Source of the DNA: Arthrobacter sulfonylureivorans | GTDB taxonomy: Bacteria; Actinomycetota; Actinomycetes; Actinomycetales; Micrococcaceae | NCBI GenBank assembly: GCA_004000035.1 | Contig: RJAE01000020.1 | Span: forward strand, 1-34,219 | Reading direction: 5' to 3' | Length of the DNA: 34,219 nucleotides | Shown: in pieces, positions 7,600 to 14,962 of the stretch | Position numbering within the stretch: the stretch's first letter is position 1 | Layout of the letters: every line of letters begins with the position of its first letter | The notes under the pieces: model-generated | Told to the model about the DNA's origin: nothing | The model's database searches: none | Seen by the model: the letters and a program-made list of their open reading frames with translations, nothing else | Translations under genes and position numbers: made by a program

Positions 7600-7605
7600 T
7601 AGACT
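7600..7605 (+). promoter_or_regulatory. -10 box of a leaderless vsr transcript
   Basis: TAGACT ends six bases before the ATG at 7612, which is the spacing of leaderless actinobacterial genes where transcription starts at the start codon. No ribosome site is present. The -35 is weak or absent. Confidence 0.5.
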
Positions 7606-7611
7606 TAATCA

Positions 7612-8040
7612 ATGGCTGACTCGCTGACCCCACAGCAGCGCAGCGCCAATATGGCCAAGATCCGCGGCAAGAACACCAAACCAGAGTTGCTGGTCCGGAA
7701 GCTGCTGCATGCCAGGGGGTACCGCTACCGCCTGCATGGCAGCGCCGGGGGCCAGAAGCTGCCGGGCAAACCGGATCTGGTGTTCGCGGGGCGCCGCAAG
7801 GTCATCTTCGTCAACGGCTGCTTCTGGCACGCCCACGACTGCAGAGTCGGCCAGCATGCGCCGAAGTCCAACGCCGAGATCTGGGATGCCAAACGCTCCC
7901 GGACGGCCGCCCGGGACAAGGTCCAGCAGGCGGCGCTGCAGGAAGCCGGCTGGCAGATCCTCACAGTCTGGGAGTGCGAGTTCAAGAAGGCTGGCGATCT
8001 GGCCGCCTTGGAGGACCGGCTGATGGAGTTCCTGGACTGA
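7612..8040 (+). CDS. vsr: Very short patch repair endonuclease (Vsr)
   Basis: The 142-residue product has the Vsr order of motifs: the N-terminal SLTPQQRSANMAKIRGKNTKPELLVRKLL, then GKPDLVF with the catalytic Asp, then KVIFVNGCFWHAHDC with the active-site histidines and a zinc-binding Cys/His set, and WQILTVWECE. Vsr nicks 5' of the T in T:G mismatches formed when 5-methylcytosine deaminates. Most vsr genes lie beside a dcm-type cytosine methyltransferase or a restriction system; here neither neighbour is one. It is transcribed alone and ends before a strong terminator. It may serve a methylase elsewhere in the genome or be a leftover of a lost modification system. Confidence 0.93.
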   Translation: MADSLTPQQRSANMAKIRGKNTKPELLVRKLLHARGYRYRLHGSAGGQKLPGKPDLVFAGRRKVIFVNGCFWHAHDCRVGQHAPKSNAEIWDAKRSRTAARDKVQQAALQEAGWQILTVWECEFKKAGDLAALEDRLMEFLD

Positions 8041-8157
8041 ACGGGCTCGCGGGCCCGCGGGCCGCGGGGCCTCGGCACGGTCAGTCAGGCCCGTCCGAGG
8101 CCGGAGCGTCCAAGGCCGGGCACCCGGGCACTGGGCCAGTTATAACCGCCGACGCAA

Positions 8158-8200
8158 AAGCGCCCCGCCCCTGGTGGTTTCCACCAGGGGCGGGGCGCTT
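8158..8200. terminator. 20-bp perfect terminator hairpin
   Basis: Arms 8158-8177 and 8181-8200 are perfectly complementary around the loop TTT, with a core of GCGCCCCGCCCCTGGTGG and its complement. It lies between the convergent vsr and DHA2 transporter genes, and AAA/TT edges are present on both strands. Confidence 0.85.
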
Positions 8201-8208
8201 CGCCGTCG

Positions 8209-9984
8209 TTATTTTCTGCACTGCCCGCCGGCGGCCGCGTCGGGCTGCCCGCCGCCCGTGGGCCGAGCGCCGTCGGTTACCGGGAGCGATCCGGTCATCA
8301 CCGGTCCGGCGCCACCGACCATGCCGGGTTCCACCGGGCTTGCGGTGGTCGGTTTGATGTCGATGGTGCGGCGCAGCGGCCGTTCCTTGATGAACAGCAC
8401 CGCAATCAGCGCCACTACCGCAATGACGGCGGAAAGCTGGAAGATCAGGGCCGTGCCGTCTCCGTAGGCCGACCGCATGATCTCTGCGGCCGCGGGAGGC
8501 AAGGACGCGAAGTCCAGCGTGGCACCGGCACCATCTCCGGAGACCGGGATGCCGGCCTCCTGCATGCCGGCGGTGGCCAGGGTGTTGACCCGGCCGGCGA
8601 GCACGGCGCCGAGCACCGAAACGCCGATGGCGCCGCCGAAGGAGCGGAAGAACGCCACGGAGGCGCTAGCCGCGCCGATGTCCTTGGCCCGCACGGTGTT
8701 CTGCACGCCGAGCACCAGGTTCTGCATCAGCAGGCCCATGCCCAATCCGAGCAGCAGCAGGAAAATGCCGGCCAGCCATAGCGATGTTTGATGATCCATC
8801 ATGCCGGCCAGACCGGTTCCGCTGATCACCAGGATGGCCCCGATGACCAGGAAGCGCTTCCATTTGCCATAGCGGGTAATCAGCTGCCCGGAGACCGTGG
8901 CGCCGATCAGGTTGCCGGCAACCATGGGCAGCATCAGCAGGCCGGCTTCGGTCGGCGTCGCGCCGCGGGCCACCTGGAAGTACTGGCCGACGAACGTGGC
9001 GGAGCCAAACATCGCTACGCCCACCGAGATGGAAGCGATGATGGACAGCGCGGTGGTGCGCTCGGTGATGATCTTCAGCGGAATGATCGGCTGTGCGGCC
9101 TTGGACTCTACCCACACCAGCACGGCCAGCAGCACGACGCCGATGCCCACCATCAGTGCGCTGGTTCCGGAAAGCCATTCATAGTGGCCGGGCTGGCCGG
9201 CGAAGGAGACCCAGATCAGCAGGATGGACACGCCGGCCGTCAACAGCACGGAGCCGAGCCAGTCGATCTTAACGTGCCGGCGCTCGTGGCTCATCTTCAG
9301 CGTCTTCTGCAGCATCAGCAGCGCAATGACAGCCAGCGGGACGCAGACAAAGAAGGTCCAGCGCCAGCCCAACGGGCTGTCCACAATGAAGCCGCCCAGC
9401 AGCGGGCCACCAGCCGTCGCAACGGCCATGACGGCACCCATGTAGCCGGCGTAGCGTCCGCGTTCGCGCGGCGGGATGACGGTGCCGATGATGGCTTGGA
9501 CCAGCGCGGTCAGGCCGCCCATCGCGGTACCCTGGACCACCCGCGCGGCCAGCAGCGTGGTCATGTCCGGGGCAAACCCGGCCAGCACGGAGCCGGCCAC
9601 GAAGATCACGATGGACAGCTGGACCAGCAGCTTCTTGTTGTACAGGTCGGCGAACTTGCCCCAGATCGGCGTGGTGGCCGCATTCGCCAGCAGCGCTGCG
9701 GTAACCACCCAGGCGAAGTCGGTTTGGGTGCCGTGCAGGTCGGCGATGATGGTGGGCAGCGCGTTGCCCACGATCGTGCTGGAAAGCATCGCGGTGAACA
9801 GGGCCGCAAGCAGACCGGTGAGGACCTGCAGAATCTGCTTGTGGCTCATCAGGTCGCCGTCGGCGGACGTCCGCTTGGCGGGCGCCTGTTCGGCGTTTGT
9901 CCGTTCGGCGGGAGCTTTGCTGTGAAGCGTGTGCTCCTTGAGCATCACGGCTGAGGTCTGGTTTGGTTCAGTGGGTTCGTTCAA
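8209..9984 (-). CDS. DHA2-family (EmrB/QacA) multidrug efflux MFS transporter
   Basis: The product is about 591 residues with 14 predicted membrane spans. Family motifs include LSSTIVGNALPTIIADL (span 1), WVVTAALLANAATTPIWGKFAD (motif A region), RVVQGTAMGGLTALVQAIIGTVIPPRERGRYAGYMGA and the antiporter motif GPLLGGFIVD. It should export drugs or other hydrophobic compounds using the proton gradient. The start chosen is TTG at 9984: AGGAG lies nine bases upstream, inside the end of the marR gene, and only four bases separate it from the marR stop, so translation is probably coupled. An ATG at 9945 is an alternative. The glycine-rich C-terminal tail is unremarkable. The substrate is unknown. Confidence 0.9.
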   Translation of the reverse strand: MNEPTEPNQTSAVMLKEHTLHSKAPAERTNAEQAPAKRTSADGDLMSHKQILQVLTGLLAALFTAMLSSTIVGNALPTIIADLHGTQTDFAWVVTAALLANAATTPIWGKFADLYNKKLLVQLSIVIFVAGSVLAGFAPDMTTLLAARVVQGTAMGGLTALVQAIIGTVIPPRERGRYAGYMGAVMAVATAGGPLLGGFIVDSPLGWRWTFFVCVPLAVIALLMLQKTLKMSHERRHVKIDWLGSVLLTAGVSILLIWVSFAGQPGHYEWLSGTSALMVGIGVVLLAVLVWVESKAAQPIIPLKIITERTTALSIIASISVGVAMFGSATFVGQYFQVARGATPTEAGLLMLPMVAGNLIGATVSGQLITRYGKWKRFLVIGAILVISGTGLAGMMDHQTSLWLAGIFLLLLGLGMGLLMQNLVLGVQNTVRAKDIGAASASVAFFRSFGGAIGVSVLGAVLAGRVNTLATAGMQEAGIPVSGDGAGATLDFASLPPAAAEIMRSAYGDGTALIFQLSAVIAVVALIAVLFIKERPLRRTIDIKPTTASPVEPGMVGGAGPVMTGSLPVTDGARPTGGGQPDAAAGGQCRK

Positions 9985-9988
9985 CGAG

Positions 9989-10474
9989 TCAGACTCCTGC
10001 GGGTTCGTAGCGGTTGGTTCCCGGCTTCGTTGACAGGATCGAGGTGTGGAGGGCCTCGGCAAGGCGGCCGACGGCGGTGATGGCGGCCTGGGCTTCGTCC
10101 TCGGACCAGTCGCCGAGCATGCCCTGCATGAGGGCGGCCCGGCGGATCGCCTCGGCCCGCATGCTGGCTTGGCCGGCCTCGGACAGCGAGATCAGCGACG
10201 CCCTGCCATCGTCGGGATGTGGTCTCCGCAGCACGAAACCTGACGCCTCAAGGTCCGCGATGTGCCGGCTGAGGGCCGCTGGACCGATGCCCAGCTTGGC
10301 CGCCAACTCGGTGGCACGGAGCTCCCGCGCTTCGCCGATGATCCGCATAACGCCTTGCAGCGCGAAGCCAGGGCCGGATGGATCCGCCATGTGGTGGGTC
10401 GCGGCACGCAAGGACCGCTGCAGGGAAAAGACGCAGGCCACCAGCTCCTGGGCGGTTTCGGTTTCGACAGCCAC
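9989..10474 (-). CDS. MarR-family transcriptional regulator
   Basis: With the GTG start at 10474 the protein is 161 residues. A winged helix spans about residues 35-110: RATELAAKLGIGPAALSRHIADLEASGFVLRRPHPDDGRASLISLSEAG, including the DxR motif of the wing. The start was placed at GTG because GAGG precedes it; the open frame's first ATG (10507) overlaps the -10 box and cannot be used, though ATG 10486 remains possible. MarR proteins usually repress a neighbouring efflux gene and release DNA on binding a phenolic or drug ligand. Here the pump is the next gene, and two dyads cover the shared promoter, so autoregulation of the pair is likely. Confidence 0.9.
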   Translation of the reverse strand: MAVETETAQELVACVFSLQRSLRAATHHMADPSGPGFALQGVMRIIGEARELRATELAAKLGIGPAALSRHIADLEASGFVLRRPHPDDGRASLISLSEAGQASMRAEAIRRAALMQGMLGDWSEDEAQAAITAVGRLAEALHTSILSTKPGTNRYEPAGV

Positions 10475-10493
10475 GGCACACCTCATTCTTATA

Positions 10494-10535
10494 CTTGCCT
10501 CAAGCAACTATAACTTCAACTAGTTGTCTTGACAA
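10494..10535 (-). promoter_or_regulatory. marR-efflux promoter with two operator dyads
   Basis: Reading the minus strand, TTGTCA (10535-10530), a 17-base spacer and TATAGT (10512-10507) form a good sigma-70 type promoter. The perfect palindrome CAACTAGTTG (10517-10526) lies inside the spacer. A second dyad CTTG-CCT-CAAG (10494-10504) covers the expected start of transcription. This placement suits repression by the MarR protein encoded just downstream. Confidence 0.7.
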
Positions 10536-10588
10536 ACTAAATGAATGGGATCTGGAGCACACCCTCGCCACTCCTCCTACCGGATTCT

Positions 10589-10640
10589 AAGTATCAGCAG
10601 GCGGCCTTCTCAGGGCTGAGAAGGCCGCCTGCTGATACTT
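10589..10640. terminator. 25-bp perfect terminator palindrome
   Basis: Arms 10589-10613 and 10616-10640 match perfectly over 25 bases with only GG between them (the usable loop will be larger). It lies after the ThDP enzyme gene on the minus strand and separates that operon from the marR promoter. Confidence 0.82.
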
Positions 10641-10695
10641 CGATGAGTGGTTGGCCCGAGCCAGGGGTCTGGCCCCAGCGTCAGTGGTCTAAGAG

Positions 10696-12411
10696 TCAGC
10701 CACCTAGATGCGTGGGCGCGAACATCTTGAGCAGGGTCTCTACGACGACGACGTTCGGGCCCTGGGCGGCGAAGCTCTCCTCGAGCGCGGCGCGGATACC
10801 CTCGGGCGCCACCCGCCGGGCAGGAACGCCAAAGGAATCGGCCAAGGCGACGAAGTCGGGCCGGGCCAGCTCCGTGGCGGTTGCTTTGCCGAAGGCCCCT
10901 TCCATGTATTCGCGCAGGATGCCGTACCCGCCGTCGTCCACAATCAGCCAGGTCACGGGCAGGTTGTGCTGGCGCGCGGTGGCCAGCTCGCTGATCGAGT
11001 ACATGGCGGAACCGTCGCCCGAGACGGCCAGCACCCGGGCCGGCTTTCCCTGACTGGCCAGGCCCACGCTGCCGCCGATGGCGCCGGGGAAACCGAAGCC
11101 GAGACCGCCGGCGCCCTGGGCGGAATGGAACTGGCCCTCGCGCGAGTCCCAGCAACTCCAGGCCCAGTAGGCGGAGATGGTCATGTCCCAGAAGGTCTGC
11201 ATGGTGTCCGGGACGGCCTCGCGGATATCCGCCATGAAGGCCCGCTCCTTGGCCAGGTCCTGGCTGTCCAGGCGGGCCTGGACCTTGGCCAGCGTGTCCT
11301 TGACCAGCTGCTCGGGGGTCTGGCCGTGCCAGTCGGGCCGGTTCCGCAGCTCCCCGGAGAGGGCGTCGTCGAGCGCGTGCAGCGCCTGGCCGGCGTCGGC
11401 GCGGATGCCCAGCGCCGGACCGTTGGACTCGAGCACGCGGGGTTCCGCGTCGATCTGGATGATCCGGCCGCGCGGCTCCATGGTGAAGTAGTTGCTGGTC
11501 ACCTCGCCCAGCGACGAACCCACCACCACCAGGACATCGGCCTCTTCAAGGACGTCGGTGACATACCGGTCCTCCACCCAGGACTGCAGCGACAGTTCGT
11601 GATTCCACGGGAACGCACCGTTGCCGCCCGGAGAGCAGACCACCGGGGCGTGCAGTTTCTCCGCAATGGAGAGCAGCCACGGTTCGGCCTTGCCCCGGCG
11701 GGCGCCGCCGCCGGCGATGATGGCCGGCCGCTTGGCTTCGGTGAGCCAACGCACCGCCTCCTTGACCAGCTCGGTCCGCGGCGGGTTGTCGAACGCTTCG
11801 GCCAGCGCATCCTCCACCGGCGGCACCATGATGGGGTCCAGCAGAACATTCTGCGGCACCTCCACCCAGACCGGCCCCTGCGGCGAGGAGATGGCCTCGG
11901 TCCAGGCATCCTGGATGGCCGACGGAATGCCGGAGGCATGCTGGATCAACCGCTGACTCTTGGTGACATTTGCGGCCGAAGCCTTCTGATCGTCGAGCTG
12001 GTGCAGCATGCCCTTGCGGCGGGCTCCGAGCCCTTCCAGCGGGATCTGGCTGGCGATCACCACCATCGGCACGCCCGTGGCGTAGGCTTCCTGCAGCCCG
12101 GCCAGCGAGGTCAGTGCGCCCGGGCCGGTGGAGAGGAACAGCACGCCAACATCGCCGGTCGCACGGGAGAACCCGTCGGCGGCAAAAGCTGAGTTGTTCT
12201 CCACCCGGGAGGAGACAAAGTGCAGCGGAGACCTGGACAAAGCGTCAAACAAGCCCAACGCGTGCTGCCCCGGAATGCCGAACACCGTCGTCGCACCCAA
12301 AGCACTGAGAGTTTCGACGACGAGGTCCCCGCCGTTGCGCACGGCCGGTTTGGCCGGCCCGGCGTGGGCCGCGCCTGCCCCGGGAAGGGCGCCGCTCTTC
12401 GGTGCCGTCAT
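10696..12411 (-). CDS. Thiamine diphosphate-dependent enzyme (acetolactate synthase / 2-keto acid decarboxylase family)
   Basis: The protein is 571 residues with the three-domain ThDP layout. The N-terminal Pyr domain has the catalytic Glu E71 ([18 protein letters not shown]), the middle Rossmann-like domain runs around [15 protein letters not shown], and the C-terminal PP domain has the Mg-ThDP motif GDGSAMYS...LIVDDGGYG near residues 460-490. It overlaps the ureohydrolase gene by ATGA, so the two are co-translated. Among relatives, AruI of Pseudomonas aeruginosa decarboxylates 5-guanidino-2-oxopentanoate, and a guanidinobutyrase acts later in that pathway. The pairing here makes a 2-keto-arginine decarboxylase a good guess, but the sequence alone cannot exclude acetolactate synthase-like or benzoylformate decarboxylase-like activity. 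No small regulatory subunit (IlvN) is nearby. Confidence 0.85.
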   Translation of the reverse strand: MTAPKSGALPGAGAAHAGPAKPAVRNGGDLVVETLSALGATTVFGIPGQHALGLFDALSRSPLHFVSSRVENNSAFAADGFSRATGDVGVLFLSTGPGALTSLAGLQEAYATGVPMVVIASQIPLEGLGARRKGMLHQLDDQKASAANVTKSQRLIQHASGIPSAIQDAWTEAISSPQGPVWVEVPQNVLLDPIMVPPVEDALAEAFDNPPRTELVKEAVRWLTEAKRPAIIAGGGARRGKAEPWLLSIAEKLHAPVVCSPGGNGAFPWNHELSLQSWVEDRYVTDVLEEADVLVVVGSSLGEVTSNYFTMEPRGRIIQIDAEPRVLESNGPALGIRADAGQALHALDDALSGELRNRPDWHGQTPEQLVKDTLAKVQARLDSQDLAKERAFMADIREAVPDTMQTFWDMTISAYWAWSCWDSREGQFHSAQGAGGLGFGFPGAIGGSVGLASQGKPARVLAVSGDGSAMYSISELATARQHNLPVTWLIVDDGGYGILREYMEGAFGKATATELARPDFVALADSFGVPARRVAPEGIRAALEESFAAQGPNVVVVETLLKMFAPTHLGG

Positions 12412-13472
12412 TCGAAGGACTCCTGGTCCGACTCGATGTCCTGCGGCTGCGACGGCCGCGGGGCCTCCAGCGCCTGCGCGGCGTAACCGTCGCGGGAGCC
12501 GCCGCCAGCGGCGTTGTCGGCCATTAAAGAGACGAGTTCGTAGGCCACGTGGCTGCCGGCCACCCCGGTTATTTCGGCGTGATCATACGCTGGAGCCACT
12601 TCCACCACATCGGCGCCGATGAGGTTCATGCCGCGGAAGCCGCGGATGATTTCCAGCAGTTCGCGGCTGGTGATGCCGCCGGCCTCCGGGGTGCCGGTGC
12701 CGGGCGCGTGGGCCGGGTCCAGCACGTCGATGTCAATGGAGACGTAGAGCGGGGTGTTGCCGATCCGGTCGCGCAGTTTGGCCACCACTTCGCGGACGCC
12801 TTGGTAGTAGACGTCGGCGCTGGTGACGATGCCGAAGCCGAAGCGGTGGTCGTCGTCGAGGTCCTTTTTACCGTAGAGCGGGCCGCGGGTGCCCACGTGG
12901 CAGATGGATTCGGTATCCAGTATGCCTTCCTCCACCGCGCGGCGGAACGGCGTGCCGTGCGTGTATTCGGCGCCGAAGTAGGTGTCCCAGGTGTCCAGGT
13001 GCGCGTCGAAGTGCAGCATGGCCACCGGTCCGCCGGCGCGCTCGGCGGCCGCCCGAAGCAGCGGCAGGGCAATGGTGTGGTCGCCGCCGATCGTGACCAG
13101 CTTGGTGCCGGAGGCGGTCAAGTCCAGCGCGTTCTGCTGGATGGTCTCGATGGCCTCGTTGATGTTGAACGGGTTGACGGCCATGTCGCCGGCGTCCGCC
13201 ACCTGGACCTCTTCGAACGGGCTGAGGTCCCAGGCGGGGTTATACGGTCGCAGCAGCCGCGAAGCCTCACGCACATGGTTGGCGCCGAAGCGGGCGCCCG
13301 GGCGGTAGGACACGCCGGAATCGAAGGGAACACCGACGACGGCGATGTCCGCCTGCTTCACTTGGTCCAAGCGGGGCAACCTGGCGAAGGTGGCGGCGCC
13401 GGCGTAGCGCGGGATCCGGGACGAGTCGATCGGGCCGAGGTGGCCGTTGGCTTCCACACGAAGCTCTTCCAT
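12408..13472 (-). CDS. Agmatinase-family ureohydrolase (agmatinase or guanidinobutyrase)
   Basis: The 354-residue protein has all arginase-family manganese motifs: GGDHT (H132), FDAHLD (D156, H158, D160) and [19 protein letters not shown] (D247, D249). These enzymes split a guanidino group to urea and an amine. The family includes agmatinase, guanidinobutyrase and guanidinopropionase, which cannot be separated reliably by eye. A 30-40 residue acidic/Gln-rich C-terminal extension goes beyond the usual length. AAGGAG precedes the ATG. The gene is first in a two-gene operon with the ThDP enzyme, under a promoter with a dyad that also occurs before the adjacent XRE-cupin gene. Given the partner, 4-guanidinobutyrate is a plausible substrate; agmatine is the alternative. 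Confidence 0.88.
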   Translation of the reverse strand: MEELRVEANGHLGPIDSSRIPRYAGAATFARLPRLDQVKQADIAVVGVPFDSGVSYRPGARFGANHVREASRLLRPYNPAWDLSPFEEVQVADAGDMAVNPFNINEAIETIQQNALDLTASGTKLVTIGGDHTIALPLLRAAAERAGGPVAMLHFDAHLDTWDTYFGAEYTHGTPFRRAVEEGILDTESICHVGTRGPLYGKKDLDDDHRFGFGIVTSADVYYQGVREVVAKLRDRIGNTPLYVSIDIDVLDPAHAPGTGTPEAGGITSRELLEIIRGFRGMNLIGADVVEVAPAYDHAEITGVAGSHVAYELVSLMADNAAGGGSRDGYAAQALEAPRPSQPQDIESDQESFE

Positions 13473-13544
13473 GGTTCTCCTTCGATGCGGCGGACGGTGC
13501 GGGATGCGTGGCGGCGTCCGGCGCGGGGCAAGGTTGCCCTATGT

Positions 13545-13592
13545 GCAACATCTGTTGCCTGAAATGATATTTGTGGCACCGGTAACAGTCAA
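13545..13592 (-). promoter_or_regulatory. Promoter and operator of the ureohydrolase-ThDP operon
   Basis: On the minus strand TTGACT (13592-13587), 17 bases and TATCAT (13569-13564) form a strong promoter. Directly after the -10 is the dyad GCAACA-GA-TGTTGC (13545-13558). An 11-base direct repeat CAAGGTTGCCC (plus strand) occurs on both sides, near 13529 and 13590. Similar dyad spacing occurs at 14345-14358 before the XRE-cupin gene, which points to that protein as the regulator. Confidence 0.7.
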
Positions 13593-13661
13593 GGTTGCCC
13601 GTCCTGCGTGCGCAGTTCGGGTGTGTGCGCCGGCGCGAACCATGCGCCGGCGCAGCGCCGG

Positions 13662-14237
13662 TCAGCGGGCCGCGGCCGGAACCAAAGTCCAGGTGACGAT
13701 GGCTTCTTCGTCGGTCTCGTTAATCCACGTGTGTGGCTCGCGGCCGGAAAAGGAGATGGTGTCGCCCGCGGCAAGTTCGTAGCGTTCGGACGTGAAAACC
13801 AGCGTGATGCGGCCGGCAATCACATGGAGGACATCCACATCGCAGTCCACCGCATAGAGGTCTGTTTCGCCACGGCCGCGCGGCGCGATCACGGCGCGGA
13901 TGATCTGCAGCCGGCGCTCGTGCCGGGCGGTCAGCAGTTCCTCCTTGATACCTTCGCCACCCAGGCTAATCCGCGGCCCCTGCCCTGCTCGCGTGAGGTG
14001 CGTTTCCGGCATGGAGAAGAGATCGCCGATGGAGATGGACAGCACTTGGCACAAGGTGACGAGCGACGCGACCGACGGCGAGGTCAGGTCCCGCTCCACC
14101 CGGCTGAGAAAGCCTTTGGTGAGCCCAGTTGAGTCCGCCACCTGCTCGATGGTCATGCGCTGCCCTTGGCGGGCTGCGCGGATCCGCGACCCGATGGCCA
14201 CCGGGTCATTGCTGGGTTCGACGGGCAGTGCCTTCAC
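13662..14237 (-). CDS. XRE-family regulator with C-terminal cupin domain
   Basis: From the GTG at 14237 (GAAGGA in front) the protein is 191 residues. An HTH_3 domain covers about residues 16-70 (IGSRIRAARQGQRMTIEQVADSTGLTKGFLSRVERDLTSPSV) and a cupin_2 sensor domain about 110-185 (VLHVIAGRITLVFTSERYELAAGDTISFSGREPHTW). The longer open frame up to 14369 is Ala-rich without homology. Members of this type, such as PuuR, often control amine or amino acid breakdown and sense a small metabolite with the cupin. The gene lies upstream of the ureohydrolase operon on the same strand, 189 bases away. Matching dyads at both promoters suggest it controls itself and the operon. Confidence 0.88.
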   Translation of the reverse strand: MKALPVEPSNDPVAIGSRIRAARQGQRMTIEQVADSTGLTKGFLSRVERDLTSPSVASLVTLCQVLSISIGDLFSMPETHLTRAGQGPRISLGGEGIKEELLTARHERRLQIIRAVIAPRGRGETDLYAVDCDVDVLHVIAGRITLVFTSERYELAAGDTISFSGREPHTWINETDEEAIVTWTLVPAAAR

Positions 14238-14344
14238 TAAACATCCTTCTCGGGCCAAGGTGGTGGGAGCAGGTACGCGGCGGCCGGAAGACGCCGCCGC
14301 GGCGGCCGAAGCCGACGTGCCGCAGACCACAAATAGCTTAACAC

Positions 14345-14358
14345 TCAACACTTGTTGC
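14345..14358 (-). promoter_or_regulatory. Operator-like dyad before the XRE-cupin gene
   Basis: TCAACA-CT-TGTTGC on the plus strand has CAACA/TGTTG arms with a two-base spacer and is followed by CTG. It matches the dyad at 13545-13558 in arms, spacing and the flanking TGTTGCCTG. It lies about 110 bases upstream of the GTG start, next to a TAAGCT -10-like element. Confidence 0.6.
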
Positions 14359-14446
14359 CTGCTGGGCAAGTGCGGGTCGTTCCGCTGGGACCGTGCTCTC
14401 CGGTCACGCTTTGCCCTTGCCTATCCACGGCGATGGCTCGCAAGCC

Positions 14447-14452
14447 TAAGAT
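14447..14452 (+). promoter_or_regulatory. -10 box of a leaderless khtT transcript
   Basis: TAAGAT ends six bases before the GTG at 14459, and no ribosome site is visible. This is the same -10/start spacing as at vsr and marks a leaderless mRNA. Confidence 0.5.
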
Positions 14453-14458
14453 CGTGGT

Positions 14459-14950
14459 GTGGACATCGTGGAAACCATCCTTCCGGGCGTCGGCATCCGT
14501 TATGACTTCACCGCCAATTCCGGGGTCAGCCTCGCTCTGGTTATTGACCGGGAGGGCGGGGCCGACCTGTTCACGTTCGACGAGGACGATCCGGACCGGG
14601 CGGTCAGTCGTCTCCAGCTGGAACCGGAAGAAGCGTCACAGCTCGCAGAACTTCTCGGCGCCCCGCGGATAACCCAGCGCTTCGCCCAGCTCTCCAAGGA
14701 AATTCCGGGGTTGGAAACCAGACGCATCACCGTTCGACCTGACTCGCCCTACGCGGGCCACCCCCTGGGCGACACCAAGGCCCGAACACGGACGGGCTGC
14801 TCCATTGTGGCGGTCATCCGCGGGGAGTCAGTGATCACCGCGCCGACTCCGCAGCAGCGCCTGCTGTCCCACGATGTCCTCATCGTTGTGGGTGGAGCCG
14901 ACGGGCTGTCCGCGGTTGAAGAACTGATCAGTCCACCGCCAACTGGATAG
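14459..14950 (+). CDS. khtT: KhtT-like regulatory subunit of a cation:proton antiporter (RCK_C/TrkA-C)
   Basis: The 163-residue soluble protein starts at GTG (MDIVETILPGVGIRYDF). It has an N-terminal domain seen in KhtT-type proteins (residues ~1-75), then a TrkA-C/RCK_C domain (~80-160): GLETRRITVRPDSPYAGHPLGDTKARTRTGCSIVAVIRG...SHDVLIVVGGADGLSAVEEL. In Bacillus, KhtT gates the potassium efflux antiporter KhtU, and its RCK_C domain binds c-di-AMP. The antiporter gene follows 12 bases later, so they form an operon. The leaderless promoter seems to be its own. Ligand binding here is assumed from the family. Confidence 0.88.
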   Translation: MDIVETILPGVGIRYDFTANSGVSLALVIDREGGADLFTFDEDDPDRAVSRLQLEPEEASQLAELLGAPRITQRFAQLSKEIPGLETRRITVRPDSPYAGHPLGDTKARTRTGCSIVAVIRGESVITAPTPQQRLLSHDVLIVVGGADGLSAVEELISPPPTG

Positions 14951-14962
14951 CCGTGGGCCGCC

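Noticed and set aside
10708-12192. 494-codon open frame on the plus strand
   Set aside because: It is antisense to the ThDP enzyme gene, with no ribosome site and no recognisable domain.
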